Below, piece by piece: positions 9,131-19,078 of a DNA stretch of 64,000 nucleotides. A program made the position numbers and the translations under genes. Each line of letters opens with the position of its first letter. Within the stretch, counting starts at the first letter, position 1. This stretch comes from JABDMH01 sp050298535 (lineage in GTDB: Bacteria > Bacteroidota > Bacteroidia > Chitinophagales > Saprospiraceae), in assembly GCA_050298535.1 (NCBI GenBank), contig JBNKUI010000087.1, positions 310,001 through 374,000 of the forward strand, read 5' to 3'. A model generated the notes under the pieces. The model did no database searches. It had not been told where the DNA came from and was given only the letters and a program-made list of their open reading frames with translations.

Positions 9131-12100
9131 CTATCTGCGGATGATAGTAATCACACCCTTGATTGTTGATTCCATTCCGGTGGTCGAGTCTTTTCTAGGA
9201 CCCAGATTCATTACAAAATAGTAGGTCCCGGTCGGCACTCTTTCCCCTGTTTGCATGTGGATGCCCCTCCAGTCATTATTGTAATCCTTGGCTAAATGGA
9301 CCATATTGCCTTGACGATCAAAAATGGAAGTTAGGTTTCCATCATACATCTCAATATCGGAGAGGAGCACACATCCTGTCGATTCTTCATCTGGATTGCA
9401 TAGGCAGATAATATCGGTTGGAATGATCTGTAATTGAATTATCGCCGAAGCTGTATCCCGACATGTACGATCGGTTAGAATATACCGGAAGGAATGAAGA
9501 TCTAATATACTTCCTATAACTACATCAATCCCGTTAGTACCCAAGTTTAGATCAATTTCAGGCGGTAGCTCTCTTCGATCAAGTTCGATGTCAACATCAT
9601 TGGATCTGACTTTTCGATTCTCTGGACGAATTGTGTCATTTCGAAAGATTGAGTCCAAAACAAGAGTTGATTCATTATTTCTTCGATATACAAAATGGTC
9701 GTTCTCCAGCTCAAGTATCAATCGAGGTATTATGGCAATACCAATGCTGTCAAAAACAGTACAAACATTGTCACTAGTTGTAGTTTGTAGTACATACTGC
9801 GTGGAAGTACTGGGCGACACAGTGGGATTCAAAATATTAGGATCATCAAAATCTGCGGCAGGCGACCAGGAAAATGTACAATCTGTGCAATCACTTGATG
9901 CTTCTATGGGATAGCTGTTTCCATCACATACTTCCACATCTTCTATCAGGTCGACCACAGGTGGTATCACTTCCTCAATTTCTGTTTCTGCACTAGCTAT
10001 ACAACCCTCTCCATCCGTGACGGTCACCGTATAGATTCCGGGTTCAGCCAATGTAATTGATACTGAAGTTTCTTCGTTGGACCATTCATAGTCCACAAAT
10101 CCTTCTGAGGCAGAAATCTCAATCTCTTCTCCACTACAAAATGCCGAAGGGCCCGTTATATCCACGATTGGCTCGTTGATCCTCAGCGTTACATATATGA
10201 TGCTATCGCAACCCGATTGCGAAGTGCACACTATCGTATCCTGTCCTGCCACACTGAGTTCGGAGTCACATATAATCAGCGCTTCACCTGCACAGATCGT
10301 AGTATCCAGAGTCACCTCATATATCTCGCCAATCCTGACCGAGATAGAGTTGGTAGATAGAACGTAGCAGACATCACTTTCAATAGCATCTATGTTTTGC
10401 CCCACAGGAATACTAAGCAAACCTTCATAGGAAACACCGTAGATGCGGTAAGTTCCGATACTCAAAGAACTGACATCGAGGGATGGACCTACTTCCATGA
10501 TGATGACATCATTGTCATTAGTAAGGACATATGTATATTCTACCAAAGCCTGAGTTTCATGCTCCAGAGTTAATACTTGTGATATCCCCTCACTAATGCA
10601 AACGGTCGTATCTTCAGAACCGCCCATCAGAAAAACATTACTTTCAAATGCCTCACAACATTCTACGGTAAGTGTGCATGTAGTTGAGTTGCCCGCCATC
10701 GCATCGACAATTACAAAAACAGTATCCCCATTTCCCAGTGCCAAATCAATTTCCTCTATAGAAGACTCTTGATCATTAGTGAAGGCAATACATTGAAATG
10801 GATTGCACTCCTCAATGATAAACATATCCACCACATTCTCCGTCAGCCCGGATAGACGAAAGGTGTAGTTGCCATCTCTGGGTGCTACAAAAGGTACTTT
10901 GTAATCAATCCCATCGTATTGATCGATATACTGTCCTGTTTCAGGTAGATAATAAGAACTGATCTTTGAAGAGCCATCTCTTGCATTGTTTAGTTCCCTC
11001 GGAGAATCACAGTCTATTGTTGGGGCATCAGCACAGTTCTCGGGGCAAGAAATGCTAACTCTGAAATCACCCGGAGTATTTCGGGAGTCAACAATTACAA
11101 AATACTCAGTGTTGGCATCTGCCTCAGGAATGGTGATAAGGGCAGGAGGATCCCCTGCATTGCGAATCCCTTTGTCAAGACAAATGGGCGTAATATTTTC
11201 TTCCCCATTGCTAAGGTCGCAATTAGCAATTGCAAAGAGGTCCAGTCCGCCTTGCAGAGTACCCAGCTCCTGCATCCCAATGTAAATGTTGGTGGGACCA
11301 TTATCAAATCCAGAGATTCTATAAATGTACTCCGGCTGGGCAAAATCCTGATTTTCACCGCATAGTGAGTAGTTGTTGATGCGACTTTCTGTCAAATCTG
11401 CTGTGTTGCCTTCTGCAAAGTTTCCACACATGAGTTCCTCGGCATCCTCACATGCACAGCTGGGTTCTCCATTGCAACATACAACTTCCAGGACAAACGA
11501 ACTGCTAATATCCGCACGGGCATCCACACTTATATAAATGGTTTGCAGTGCATCCAGTGAGATTTCTATAGACTCTGAAGTCGTTCCTGTTTCACGGGAG
11601 TAATCAAGGCATAAAAAGGGATTGCATTCTGACATGACAAACATGTCTAAATTACTGGTAAGTCCTGTGAGATTTATGGTGTAAGTACCTGCCTCCTGTG
11701 CTGTGAAGGGCACTTTATATTCAGATCCCGTATATTGATCAAAATACTCACCGGACTGGCCAACAATGGGACGATAATAAGCACAAATTTTTGAAGATCC
11801 GTTCGTATTGTTGTTGAGGTCAGGTCTTGGCATATCGCACTCAAGAGGTGCATCATTAGCACAATCTTCGGGACAGGAGACACTTACTCGAAAATCCCCA
11901 GGGGTGTTTCGCGAGTCCACGATTATATAATACTCATTATTTGGGTCGGGCTGTGATATGCGTATCATCGCCGGCAGATCACCTCCATTCCTAATTGCTT
12001 TGTCAATACAAGTTGGGACTAATTCCAGGCCATCGCTATTGAGAGGAGTATCTTCATCACAATTTGCAATAACAAATACATCCAGTCCTCCCTGTTGAGC

Positions 12101-13504
12101 ACCCAATTCCTGCATGCTGACGTAAATGTCAGTTTCGTTGTCACCAAATTCTGTGATTCGATATACAAATTCGGGTTGAGCAAAATTTCTGTCTTCTCCA
12201 CAAAGAGAGTAGTCATTGATTTGGCTGATCAGATCAGGGTCTGATGTGTCATCCGTTCGATCTTGACCACACATGATATCTGTAGAATTTTCACAGACGA
12301 ATTGGCAATCTCCCCAGCGGTCCAGGATCTTGGAAACAAAAAACTCCGATGTTGGGTCACGGCATTCACCAACGATATAATAGCATCCTGAACTTGCCTT
12401 AATGGCATAGGAGTACTGATACCTATAGCATCCAGGTTGCTCTGTGTCAATGTTTACCTCTTGATTGTTCCATAGTAGATTGATAAAAAGATCATAAAAG
12501 CTCAAATGGACTGCACCATATCCTCCGCCACTGGTTACCAGATATCCATCATCATAGAGAATTGAGGTACTTGTATTTGCAGCATTATTCGTAAGCTGAG
12601 TGCCTATCGTTTGGTCAAAATTAACGGGGTAATTGAATTTTCGAATCCAATCAAAATCTGCGACTTCGTCGTGTGTGGGACAGATATCATCACTCCATCC
12701 CAAGATTGCAAATCCATTGTCATCAGTTGGTGTTGCATCAATGAAATTTTCATCAACATTATTATCTAAAACAGCAACATCCACAAGCTCAAGATTTCCA
12801 TCTACTCTAAGAATCCAAATATCATCCTCCACTCCCAGATTTCGGTTCGGTGCATCATCGCATGTAGTTGAAAAGCCGATAGTCCCAAAAAATAGTATAT
12901 CATCATTGGTAGCGCGTTCGATATCAATTACCTGATCCCCCATTGCATTATCGTAGAATAGGTTTTGCTCACCACCAAGATCTGCAGAATAGATATTTAC
13001 TATGGCACCCGCAGGAGCTGAACCCTGAACTTCTATGTATCCTCCAACTACAAAGCTATCTGAATCCAGTGCCAGCAAAGCATGTTTCCCCACTCGGCCT
13101 ATACCGAAGCAATTAGTTCCACATCCGAAAACTATGCTGTCTCGCACCTGACCGTTGTCCTTTTGAATATTGTAAATCAATGAATTAAAGTCATTACTTC
13201 CAATTACAATAAATGCATCACTTAATTCAATAGCGTGTAGTGCCGTATCAATTCCATTCAGAGGAGTACGCCAAATTGAATCACCATTTGGTGACCGAAG
13301 AGTGACACAACCACTTCTCAATCCAAAAAAATTGGTACCGGAAATTAACAAGTTACCATCATCAGTCTCCAATACATGATGGGACCATGATCCATCTGTG
13401 TCAGTAAAGAGATTTTCACTGTCAGGAGGAGCAATCTGTGCAAGGGTGCAGAAAGATGCAAGAAAAAGGAAAGCTGTAGATGGAAAGATAGTCTTTAGGT
13501 TCAT
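9131..13504 (-). CDS. Large T9SS type-B cargo with duplicated PPC modules
   Basis: A 1457-residue exported protein with a signal peptide (about 1-22, ending L-A-Q). Residues about 25-395 form a propeller-like region with D-D-G-x-L-(L/I) and G-x-I-x-G motifs. Two tandem copies of a roughly 280-residue module follow (about 400-680 and 685-955), each containing Y-S-L-C-G-E, then N-T-P-G-D-F-R-V-S and a PPC-like beta sandwich. Residues about 1030-1300 are PKD/SprB-like, with T-I-C-A-G-E and one C-x2-C motif. The C-terminus is the CHU_C/type-B sorting domain (F-D-R-Q-G-N ... V-P-T-G-T-Y-Y-F ... I-T-I-I-R-R), nearly the same as in the next gene downstream. It probably forms an operon with that gene. 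It is likely a surface adhesin; no catalytic motif is visible. Confidence 0.87.
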   Translation of the reverse strand: MNLKTIFPSTAFLFLASFCTLAQIAPPDSENLFTDTDGSWSHHVLETDDGNLLISGTNFFGLRSGCVTLRSPNGDSIWRTPLNGIDTALHAIELSDAFIVIGSNDFNSLIYNIQKDNGQVRDSIVFGCGTNCFGIGRVGKHALLALDSDSFVVGGYIEVQGSAPAGAIVNIYSADLGGEQNLFYDNAMGDQVIDIERATNDDILFFGTIGFSTTCDDAPNRNLGVEDDIWILRVDGNLELVDVAVLDNNVDENFIDATPTDDNGFAILGWSDDICPTHDEVADFDWIRKFNYPVNFDQTIGTQLTNNAANTSTSILYDDGYLVTSGGGYGAVHLSFYDLFINLLWNNQEVNIDTEQPGCYRYQYSYAIKASSGCYYIVGECRDPTSEFFVSKILDRWGDCQFVCENSTDIMCGQDRTDDTSDPDLISQINDYSLCGEDRNFAQPEFVYRITEFGDNETDIYVSMQELGAQQGGLDVFVIANCDEDTPLNSDGLELVPTCIDKAIRNGGDLPAMIRISQPDPNNEYYIIVDSRNTPGDFRVSVSCPEDCANDAPLECDMPRPDLNNNTNGSSKICAYYRPIVGQSGEYFDQYTGSEYKVPFTAQEAGTYTINLTGLTSNLDMFVMSECNPFLCLDYSRETGTTSESIEISLDALQTIYISVDARADISSSFVLEVVCCNGEPSCACEDAEELMCGNFAEGNTADLTESRINNYSLCGENQDFAQPEYIYRISGFDNGPTNIYIGMQELGTLQGGLDLFAIANCDLSNGEENITPICLDKGIRNAGDPPALITIPEADANTEYFVIVDSRNTPGDFRVSISCPENCADAPTIDCDSPRELNNARDGSSKISSYYLPETGQYIDQYDGIDYKVPFVAPRDGNYTFRLSGLTENVVDMFIIEECNPFQCIAFTNDQESSIEEIDLALGNGDTVFVIVDAMAGNSTTCTLTVECCEAFESNVFLMGGSEDTTVCISEGISQVLTLEHETQALVEYTYVLTNDNDVIIMEVGPSLDVSSLSIGTYRIYGVSYEGLLSIPVGQNIDAIESDVCYVLSTNSISVRIGEIYEVTLDTTICAGEALIICDSELSVAGQDTIVCTSQSGCDSIIYVTLRINEPIVDITGPSAFCSGEEIEISASEGFVDYEWSNEETSVSITLAEPGIYTVTVTDGEGCIASAETEIEEVIPPVVDLIEDVEVCDGNSYPIEASSDCTDCTFSWSPAADFDDPNILNPTVSPSTSTQYVLQTTTSDNVCTVFDSIGIAIIPRLILELENDHFVYRRNNESTLVLDSIFRNDTIRPENRKVRSNDVDIELDRRELPPEIDLNLGTNGIDVVIGSILDLHSFRYILTDRTCRDTASAIIQLQIIPTDIICLCNPDEESTGCVLLSDIEMYDGNLTSIFDRQGNMVHLAKDYNNDWRGIHMQTGERVPTGTYYFVMNLGPRKDSTTGMESTIKGVITIIRR
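10640..12300 (-). repeat. Tandem ~840-bp intragenic duplication
   Basis: Inside the 1457-residue T9SS cargo gene, two consecutive blocks of about 840 bp (near 12295-11456 and 11455-10640) encode similar modules. Both contain the landmarks M-C-G, Y-S-L-C-G-E, M-Q-E-L-G, L-D-(V/L)-F, N-T-P-G-D-F-R-V-S and Y-(I/K) segments in the same order, and the DNA itself is recognisably similar (for example around 11040-11110 compared with 11880-11950). A more diverged single copy is present in the neighbouring gene (about 6780-7560). This indicates module duplication within a modular surface protein. Confidence 0.7.
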
Positions 13505-13629
13505 GATCCGGGATTTATAATGCTGGTGTGATAATAAATTGATGTAGAAAGATAGAAAAATGGAGTTAAAGCTTCAAGGACCACCTTGTAGAATATGCTT
13601 TACTCGATCTGGACTTTTTCTAAGGTATT

Positions 13630-14609
13630 TTATCTTTCCGATCTTTGGTCCGAAGATCCCTTGATCCTGTATCGAAATGAGACTTGTCCTTCAATCAGTA
13701 ACTCATCTACTACTTCGAAACCTTTTTTCTCCATTAAGTGACTGATCTTTTTCTTTGTCATGAGTTTCGACAACTATCTTCATCTCCCAATTCTTTAAGT
13801 TCTTCGGTGACCAGGAGGACACCCGAGGGCTTTAAAGATCTTCTAAGTGACTGCAGCATTGCATTAGGTTTTCTCAAATGATGGAACGTTCCGCTTCTAA
13901 TCACGATTTTATCGAGATGTGAAGATTCAAATTGTGCTTCTCTTGATGAGCAAGGAACTACCTTAATAGAAGAGCTGCTTGAGACAAGATTATCATTACG
14001 GATTTTCAGTTTGAAAAATTCAATTAATACGTCATCAAATAATCCTACTTCCATTTCTAAATCCTCATACAAGTTGCCCACTACAAGTGCAAAAGAAGTC
14101 CAAGCTGTTAAAATTCCAAATTTGTCACCTGGCTCAAGATCATAGAATTCCAGCTCTTTGTAAAACTGTGGGTCATTAACTATCTTGAACGGATATTCTG
14201 GCTCCAGAAGTCCAGCTGCAATTAGATCTAAGAGACTTGTATTTTCTGCAATGATCTGAAGATCCTGCTGATTTAGTTGGAGGGTAGTATAATTTCTAAG
14301 CTCATCATTAAGGTATGCTAAGAATTCATCAGAATCTAAGGGAATTTCATCTTTTGGAGCTATGTCAAACTCATTAACGAGTCCCAATATCACTTGAACA
14401 CCAAGATAGACACTGCCCATCCTCTCTAGATTGACATCTTCTTCCCGCCATTTATTTAGGAGTTTTCCAATAGTTGCCGGATTGGATTCCTGTATAACTG
14501 CGCTCCTGTGTAATGCAACTTTTTTTATAAAGTCTGTGAGGTCAGTGTTTAACGATTGAGCCGAAATGCAGATAGGAATTGCGAACAGGAATAGGGCTAT
14601 TCTAATCAT
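13630..14609 (-). pseudogene. Exported methyltransferase-like gene, frameshifted near the 3' end
   Basis: The open frame from ATG at 14609 encodes 283 residues: a signal peptide (about 1-17, ending I-S-A-Q), a helical middle, and a class I SAM-methyltransferase-like C-terminal part with a post-motif region resembling F-H-H-L-R-K-P and L-K-P-S-G-V-L-L-V-T-E-E. It stops at 13758. In the -1 frame the natural ending continues as K-L-M-T-K-K-K-I-S-H-L-M-E-K-K-G-F-E-V-V-D-E and stops at 13630, so a single-base shift near 13760-13775 has cut off the last 40 or so residues. The SAM-binding motif G-x-G-x-G is not evident in the 283-residue part. It is 38 nt downstream of the caspase-fold gene and looks like the last member of the T6SS-Ubl operon. 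A sequencing error is an alternative explanation. Confidence 0.6.
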
Positions 14610-14647
14610 TTTAGATGTTTTTAGTGTGATCGATTACGTATATGAGA

Positions 14648-17600
14648 TTAAAAACTACGGGTTACTAAAGTAATTCCAAAATCTTCAATCATATTTCTAT
14701 CGTCAAAATAGGGTGTTTGAGGTTGATCATTCCCTGCAAATTGAATGACATTTTGCTTCAGTTGCTGAAAAAACTCCCTTATCGTAATTATATTGTTTCT
14801 ATTGCCATCAAGAATAGGTAGATTTTCATGACGCATAGCACTTAATATGGAAGAGGCAAAAACACCATGCTGATTTGAAGAATTCTCAAAAGATGCTTCA
14901 CCTGGACCACAAGCTAAAATCACAGGCGTGCTATTGGGTTTTTGGTTAAGAATCTCCACAAATTTCTCACTTAAAAGAGGTGGATCTTCTTCCTTTGATT
15001 CGCTGTCATCATTCTCCTCAGATCGCTCATTAAACACATCCAGAAAAACTAACTTCTGACAATTTATCTGTCTTAAGAAGCGCTCAATGACACCCACATA
15101 ATCAATACTAGTAATGTCGGGAAAGAATCCATCAAAATTGGATGCCTTAATTTTAAAGGATCCCGGAGTAGCAATGGTAGAATGTGAAGAAATGAATACC
15201 AGTAGTATATCTTCTGGATTGATGATTTGCTGTAAATAGTCCTTTTTTAAATTATAAATATTACTAGATATGCTGCGTTCCCTTGTGTCTTGTCGATCAT
15301 TTAGAAGAATCGATCGAACATCCTGGAAATAACTCTGACCAATGGAAGCAAAAAGGCTATCAAATGATAAGGCATCATTAGCAGCATATTCTTTGATATC
15401 CCTTAAAGGGACGCCTACGGAAAATATATGCAGTTTGGGTTCAATGGGATCATAAGTTATATTGATAGGACTTAGAGCATACGCTCCGGCCTCTGAAGAA
15501 GCATTGACTTGTACAGTATTTTGTCCCGAGTCAAGTGCGAATGTGACAACAAAGCGATACTGATAATCATAAACGTCCTCAAATTCGGTATCGTGCGTGT
15601 AGAGATCAATGGATTGCTTGGTCGGTCTAACCTCCTGTTGATTGATGGTGAGCGTGAAGTCATCCCCTTCCAGGGCGCTATTGGAGTATACATTGAGCCT
15701 ACATCCAAAAACTGAATCCTTAACTACGATATCTGTAGAATCGGAAAATCCGACCCATTGACAGAATAACTCCCTTTCTATGGGTTGTGGTAATATTTCC
15801 TCCTCTTCGACTCGCAGATAGAAGGTGTCTTCTGTGATCAACTGCATGCTAGGATTAATGATTCGAATACCTAGCGAGAGACTATCTTCAAAAAATAAAT
15901 ATGAGGGCTCAAATTCTATATACATCCTAATACTTTCGCCAGGTGTCATATCACCCAGAGGTTGCCAAAGTGGACTATGGTGAGCGACATTAGGTGGAAG
16001 AGTATATTGAAAGTAACTACCAGATGAAGTTGAATTGCCAGTATTCACTATGTTTACTGCCAGCCGCATCCGTGCACCACGCTGGAATCCCTTGTCAGAG
16101 AGTGGTTCGAACTCTACATCTTCAAGCTCCAACAATGATTCAGCCTTATCGTCTGTCTTCAGAAGGATACTATATGGATCAGTAATTGATCTATAAGATC
16201 CGGAAGTGCCTAAATCCCTTTCTTGTAATTGCATAAAAAGCTCCAGTGTGTCTGTATCCAGTGAGTCAAATCCAATTACAGGTACTACTATTGTGTGAAT
16301 ACTATCAGGTTCTAATGAACCAATAGATATTTTAGGAAAATACTTTATCAGGGGGTTCTCTTCAATTGTCGTGACAGAGGCAAAAATGTTGAAATAGCGA
16401 CTTGAAGATCTATTTTCGATGGTCACTTCCAAGTATCCACGTTCACCATTAGTTATGATATCGTTGCCATCTTCATCTAGAAGTTTGTAGTCCAAAAATC
16501 CAATATCATCACTTTGTGGAGTACTTATCTGCGGTAATTCAGCATTTAATTTCAAAAACCAGGCTTCTCCACTCCTTGGAAAACGCGTTGTAGAACCTGC
16601 CATAACGATTGACCCAGTACTGCTGAGAGATCCGGCATATAGATGATCACGTTTGTCTCTTCCAAGAAAGTTAGCTTCATCATTTTTCCATATTCTCTCT
16701 CCGTTACTGTCCACCTTTATTATCCAACCATTTTCTCTTTTATCTCCTCTGCCTCGCCCATGTCCTAGCAATACTAAGTCACCAAAGTGATCTTCGATGA
16801 TACCGTAAAAGGCATCATCGCCATTGTCGTCGCCATATGGCCTGACAGATATCAGGTCTCCATCACTTGAGGTCACCAATAACGCACCATCAACAGCAAA
16901 CTTTTTACTATAACACTCGCCAGCAATAGCAAGATTATCATTCTTCAATTTGATGATTTTTCTTCCGATAGTTAAATGATGTTCGGTTCGATACTTTTTT
17001 GACCACAACATTTTTCCATCTGGATCTAGAGACACTACCAGTAACTCAGATTCTTCTGTGTCATTTGATTCACCTGCTGTACCGGTGATAAATATCTTAC
17101 TATCGGAGCTAGTAACAGACAAACCTTCAGAAAATTTGAATTCCTCCAGTCTGTATTTCCATCGTAATGCTCCCTGAAGATCAACACATACGGCATATAA
17201 TTTATCTGATTGCTGCCCCACAATAACAAACCTGTTGCTATCAATAGGTTCAATCGAGGTGAAATACTCATTATCACTACTACTGAACAATTCCGATTCA
17301 AACCATATATCACTTAAATCATAATTGAGTTTTAGTGCAATAGCATCAATGCCACCTTTTGAGCTTTCATTTCCAGCTACAGAAGTAGAGGAACCCACGA
17401 CGATATATCCTCCATCATTGGTGACTGCAACTCCTCTGGCTATATCCGTCAAACCTCGACCTAATCGCTTTTCCATCACTTTTTGACCATTTTCATTCAT
17501 GGTCACTATATAGAAGTCTTCTTTTCCCTCAGACCAGCTTTTAGATTCTCCTACTGCCACAAAACCACCAGTCCACACTTCCTGTATATCATGAAGTGCA

Positions 17601-17719
17601 TCATAGCGAGCACCACCGTACCTTTCTTCTACTTCGATATCAAAGTCCTTAGGTTTGATATTCAGCGAGAAAAAAAAGGGTATCAATAGTACAATAGGAA
17701 TCAGGAGTATATTTTTCAT
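14648..17719 (-). CDS. Exported propeller protein with C-terminal caspase fold (probable pseudo-caspase)
   Basis: A 1023-residue protein with a signal peptide (about 1-19). Residues about 30-400 are repeats with G-G-(F/Y)-(V/I)-(A/V)-V-G and D-W/D-A-x-x-L-K motifs, like a Bacteroidota beta-propeller. Residues about 410-640 resemble beta-sandwich (CARDB-like) domains. The last 250 residues resemble the peptidase C14/caspase fold: a strand with L-L-V-F-I-S-S-H (H846 at the catalytic His position), then L-V-F-L-D-V-F (F896 where D-A-C-x-S-G is normal), then V-I-L-A-C-G-P-G and H-G-V-F-A-S-S-I-L. The missing Cys suggests a non-catalytic version. It is 11 nt downstream of the M23 gene in the Ubl-T6SS operon. 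The role is unknown; a periplasmic scaffold is possible. Confidence 0.72.
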   Translation of the reverse strand: MKNILLIPIVLLIPFFFSLNIKPKDFDIEVEERYGGARYDALHDIQEVWTGGFVAVGESKSWSEGKEDFYIVTMNENGQKVMEKRLGRGLTDIARGVAVTNDGGYIVVGSSTSVAGNESSKGGIDAIALKLNYDLSDIWFESELFSSSDNEYFTSIEPIDSNRFVIVGQQSDKLYAVCVDLQGALRWKYRLEEFKFSEGLSVTSSDSKIFITGTAGESNDTEESELLVVSLDPDGKMLWSKKYRTEHHLTIGRKIIKLKNDNLAIAGECYSKKFAVDGALLVTSSDGDLISVRPYGDDNGDDAFYGIIEDHFGDLVLLGHGRGRGDKRENGWIIKVDSNGERIWKNDEANFLGRDKRDHLYAGSLSSTGSIVMAGSTTRFPRSGEAWFLKLNAELPQISTPQSDDIGFLDYKLLDEDGNDIITNGERGYLEVTIENRSSSRYFNIFASVTTIEENPLIKYFPKISIGSLEPDSIHTIVVPVIGFDSLDTDTLELFMQLQERDLGTSGSYRSITDPYSILLKTDDKAESLLELEDVEFEPLSDKGFQRGARMRLAVNIVNTGNSTSSGSYFQYTLPPNVAHHSPLWQPLGDMTPGESIRMYIEFEPSYLFFEDSLSLGIRIINPSMQLITEDTFYLRVEEEEILPQPIERELFCQWVGFSDSTDIVVKDSVFGCRLNVYSNSALEGDDFTLTINQQEVRPTKQSIDLYTHDTEFEDVYDYQYRFVVTFALDSGQNTVQVNASSEAGAYALSPINITYDPIEPKLHIFSVGVPLRDIKEYAANDALSFDSLFASIGQSYFQDVRSILLNDRQDTRERSISSNIYNLKKDYLQQIINPEDILLVFISSHSTIATPGSFKIKASNFDGFFPDITSIDYVGVIERFLRQINCQKLVFLDVFNERSEENDDSESKEEDPPLLSEKFVEILNQKPNSTPVILACGPGEASFENSSNQHGVFASSILSAMRHENLPILDGNRNNIITIREFFQQLKQNVIQFAGNDQPQTPYFDDRNMIEDFGITLVTRSF

Positions 17720-17730
17720 GGTTGTGATGT

Positions 17731-19065
17731 TTAGATTTGAATTTCCAATAATTCTTGTCGAAGAGAATCTCTCAAAAGCATAAACTGATCATGCTTGCCA
17801 GAAGATAGTTCACTTTCCCTGGAAATTTCTTCTTCAAAAAAATCGACTTGCTCACCATTTTTCCAAAAACGTAAGCATACATGAGGGCCGTTTGTTTGCC
17901 CTGTAACACCCACATAGCCTATAACTGAGCCTTGCTCCACATCTTTTCCTGGCATTATACCCTCTGCAAAGCCAGACATATGAAGATATTGTGTTTGGTA
18001 TATATCGTCATGCCGGATCTTGATGTAGTATCCATTACCTTTCGTAAATTCGGCCTTTTCAATTACGCCTCTACCCAGGGACCTGATCGGTGTACCGATG
18101 GGAGCAGCAAAATCAATCCCCTTGTGCTTCTGTGGTTTTCCACTGATGGGATTTAGTCGAAAGCCGAACGTTGAGGAAATTCTGCTATACTTGACTGGAG
18201 CTTTAAGAAATTGCTTCTGAGAAGACACACCATTTTGATCGTAGTACTTGCCATCGGAAAAGCGAAAAAGACTCTGCTTCTTTCCATTTAACGAAAACTC
18301 AATAGCTGAAATGGTCACGGATATCAGCTCTTGATCCGCATACGTTTCCTCGAAAATTGCTTTAAGATCAAACTTACTATTAGCAGTTATGTGATGTAAA
18401 TCTACACTCCACTCCAGAACTTCATCAAGGGCCTGGATAAATTCAAGACTAAAGTCTTCCTTAAAAAGAGAGGTAAACAAATCATCTGAGTATAGTCGGT
18501 GCCCACGTTTGTGAATTTCCAGATTAATTGGATTTTCCTCTCTTACAGCAAAGAGAGTGTCACCAAATTCCAAGATCACTTGGTATAACGGAGGATTTGG
18601 AATAAATAGTAATCTCTTATGGGTAGGAGATTCTTGATTGACAAAAAGCTGCACTAGTGAGTTTGCCACATCATCACTTTTCACCTTGTCTCTTGAAAGT
18701 CTAACGAGTCTGGAAATATTGGTATCATCAATGCCGAGTTGAAACGTTGCATCAATGAGAGACTCATCCTCACTGAGGCGATAGTAATCTATCAGAGAAA
18801 AAGGATCATTGTCACTGGAGTTGTGGTTTTTTCGGACTTCAGTGCCGTCCATATCATTGATGTCCCAACTATGTCCTATGAGGAGATATAGGGACGAGGC
18901 ACATACAAGGAGAGAGAAAGTTCCAATTAAAAGTAATCCTCTGGAAGAGCTACCTGTTTTTCCAGGTGTTTCCGTGGAATTACCGGAAGATTTTATTTTT
19001 ATTCTCTTCTGGACTTTCGACACTGTATTGTCTCCAGATCTAATATGAATTTTTCTTCTTGCCAT
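17731..19065 (-). CDS. Membrane-anchored M23 (LytM) metallopeptidase with an H-x-C site
   Basis: A 444-residue protein with a basic N-terminus, one TM segment (about 44-63), a 220-residue linker domain and an M23 endopeptidase domain (about 290-410). The zinc motif H314-x3-D318 is present, as is the catalytic-type His in Y-L-H362-M-S, but the usual G-P-H-L-H reads G-P-H395-V-C397, so the third zinc ligand would be Cys. Related Bacteroidota sequences with P-H-V-C-(F/L)-R-F-W exist in my recollection, so this may be a functional subclass rather than damage. It would sit in the periplasm facing peptidoglycan. In the operon it follows the VWA-FHA gene by 13 nt and could open the cell wall for the secretion apparatus (inference). 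Confidence 0.85.
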   Translation of the reverse strand: MARRKIHIRSGDNTVSKVQKRIKIKSSGNSTETPGKTGSSSRGLLLIGTFSLLVCASSLYLLIGHSWDINDMDGTEVRKNHNSSDNDPFSLIDYYRLSEDESLIDATFQLGIDDTNISRLVRLSRDKVKSDDVANSLVQLFVNQESPTHKRLLFIPNPPLYQVILEFGDTLFAVREENPINLEIHKRGHRLYSDDLFTSLFKEDFSLEFIQALDEVLEWSVDLHHITANSKFDLKAIFEETYADQELISVTISAIEFSLNGKKQSLFRFSDGKYYDQNGVSSQKQFLKAPVKYSRISSTFGFRLNPISGKPQKHKGIDFAAPIGTPIRSLGRGVIEKAEFTKGNGYYIKIRHDDIYQTQYLHMSGFAEGIMPGKDVEQGSVIGYVGVTGQTNGPHVCLRFWKNGEQVDFFEEEISRESELSSGKHDQFMLLRDSLRQELLEIQI

Positions 19066-19078
19066 TCAAAACCGGACT

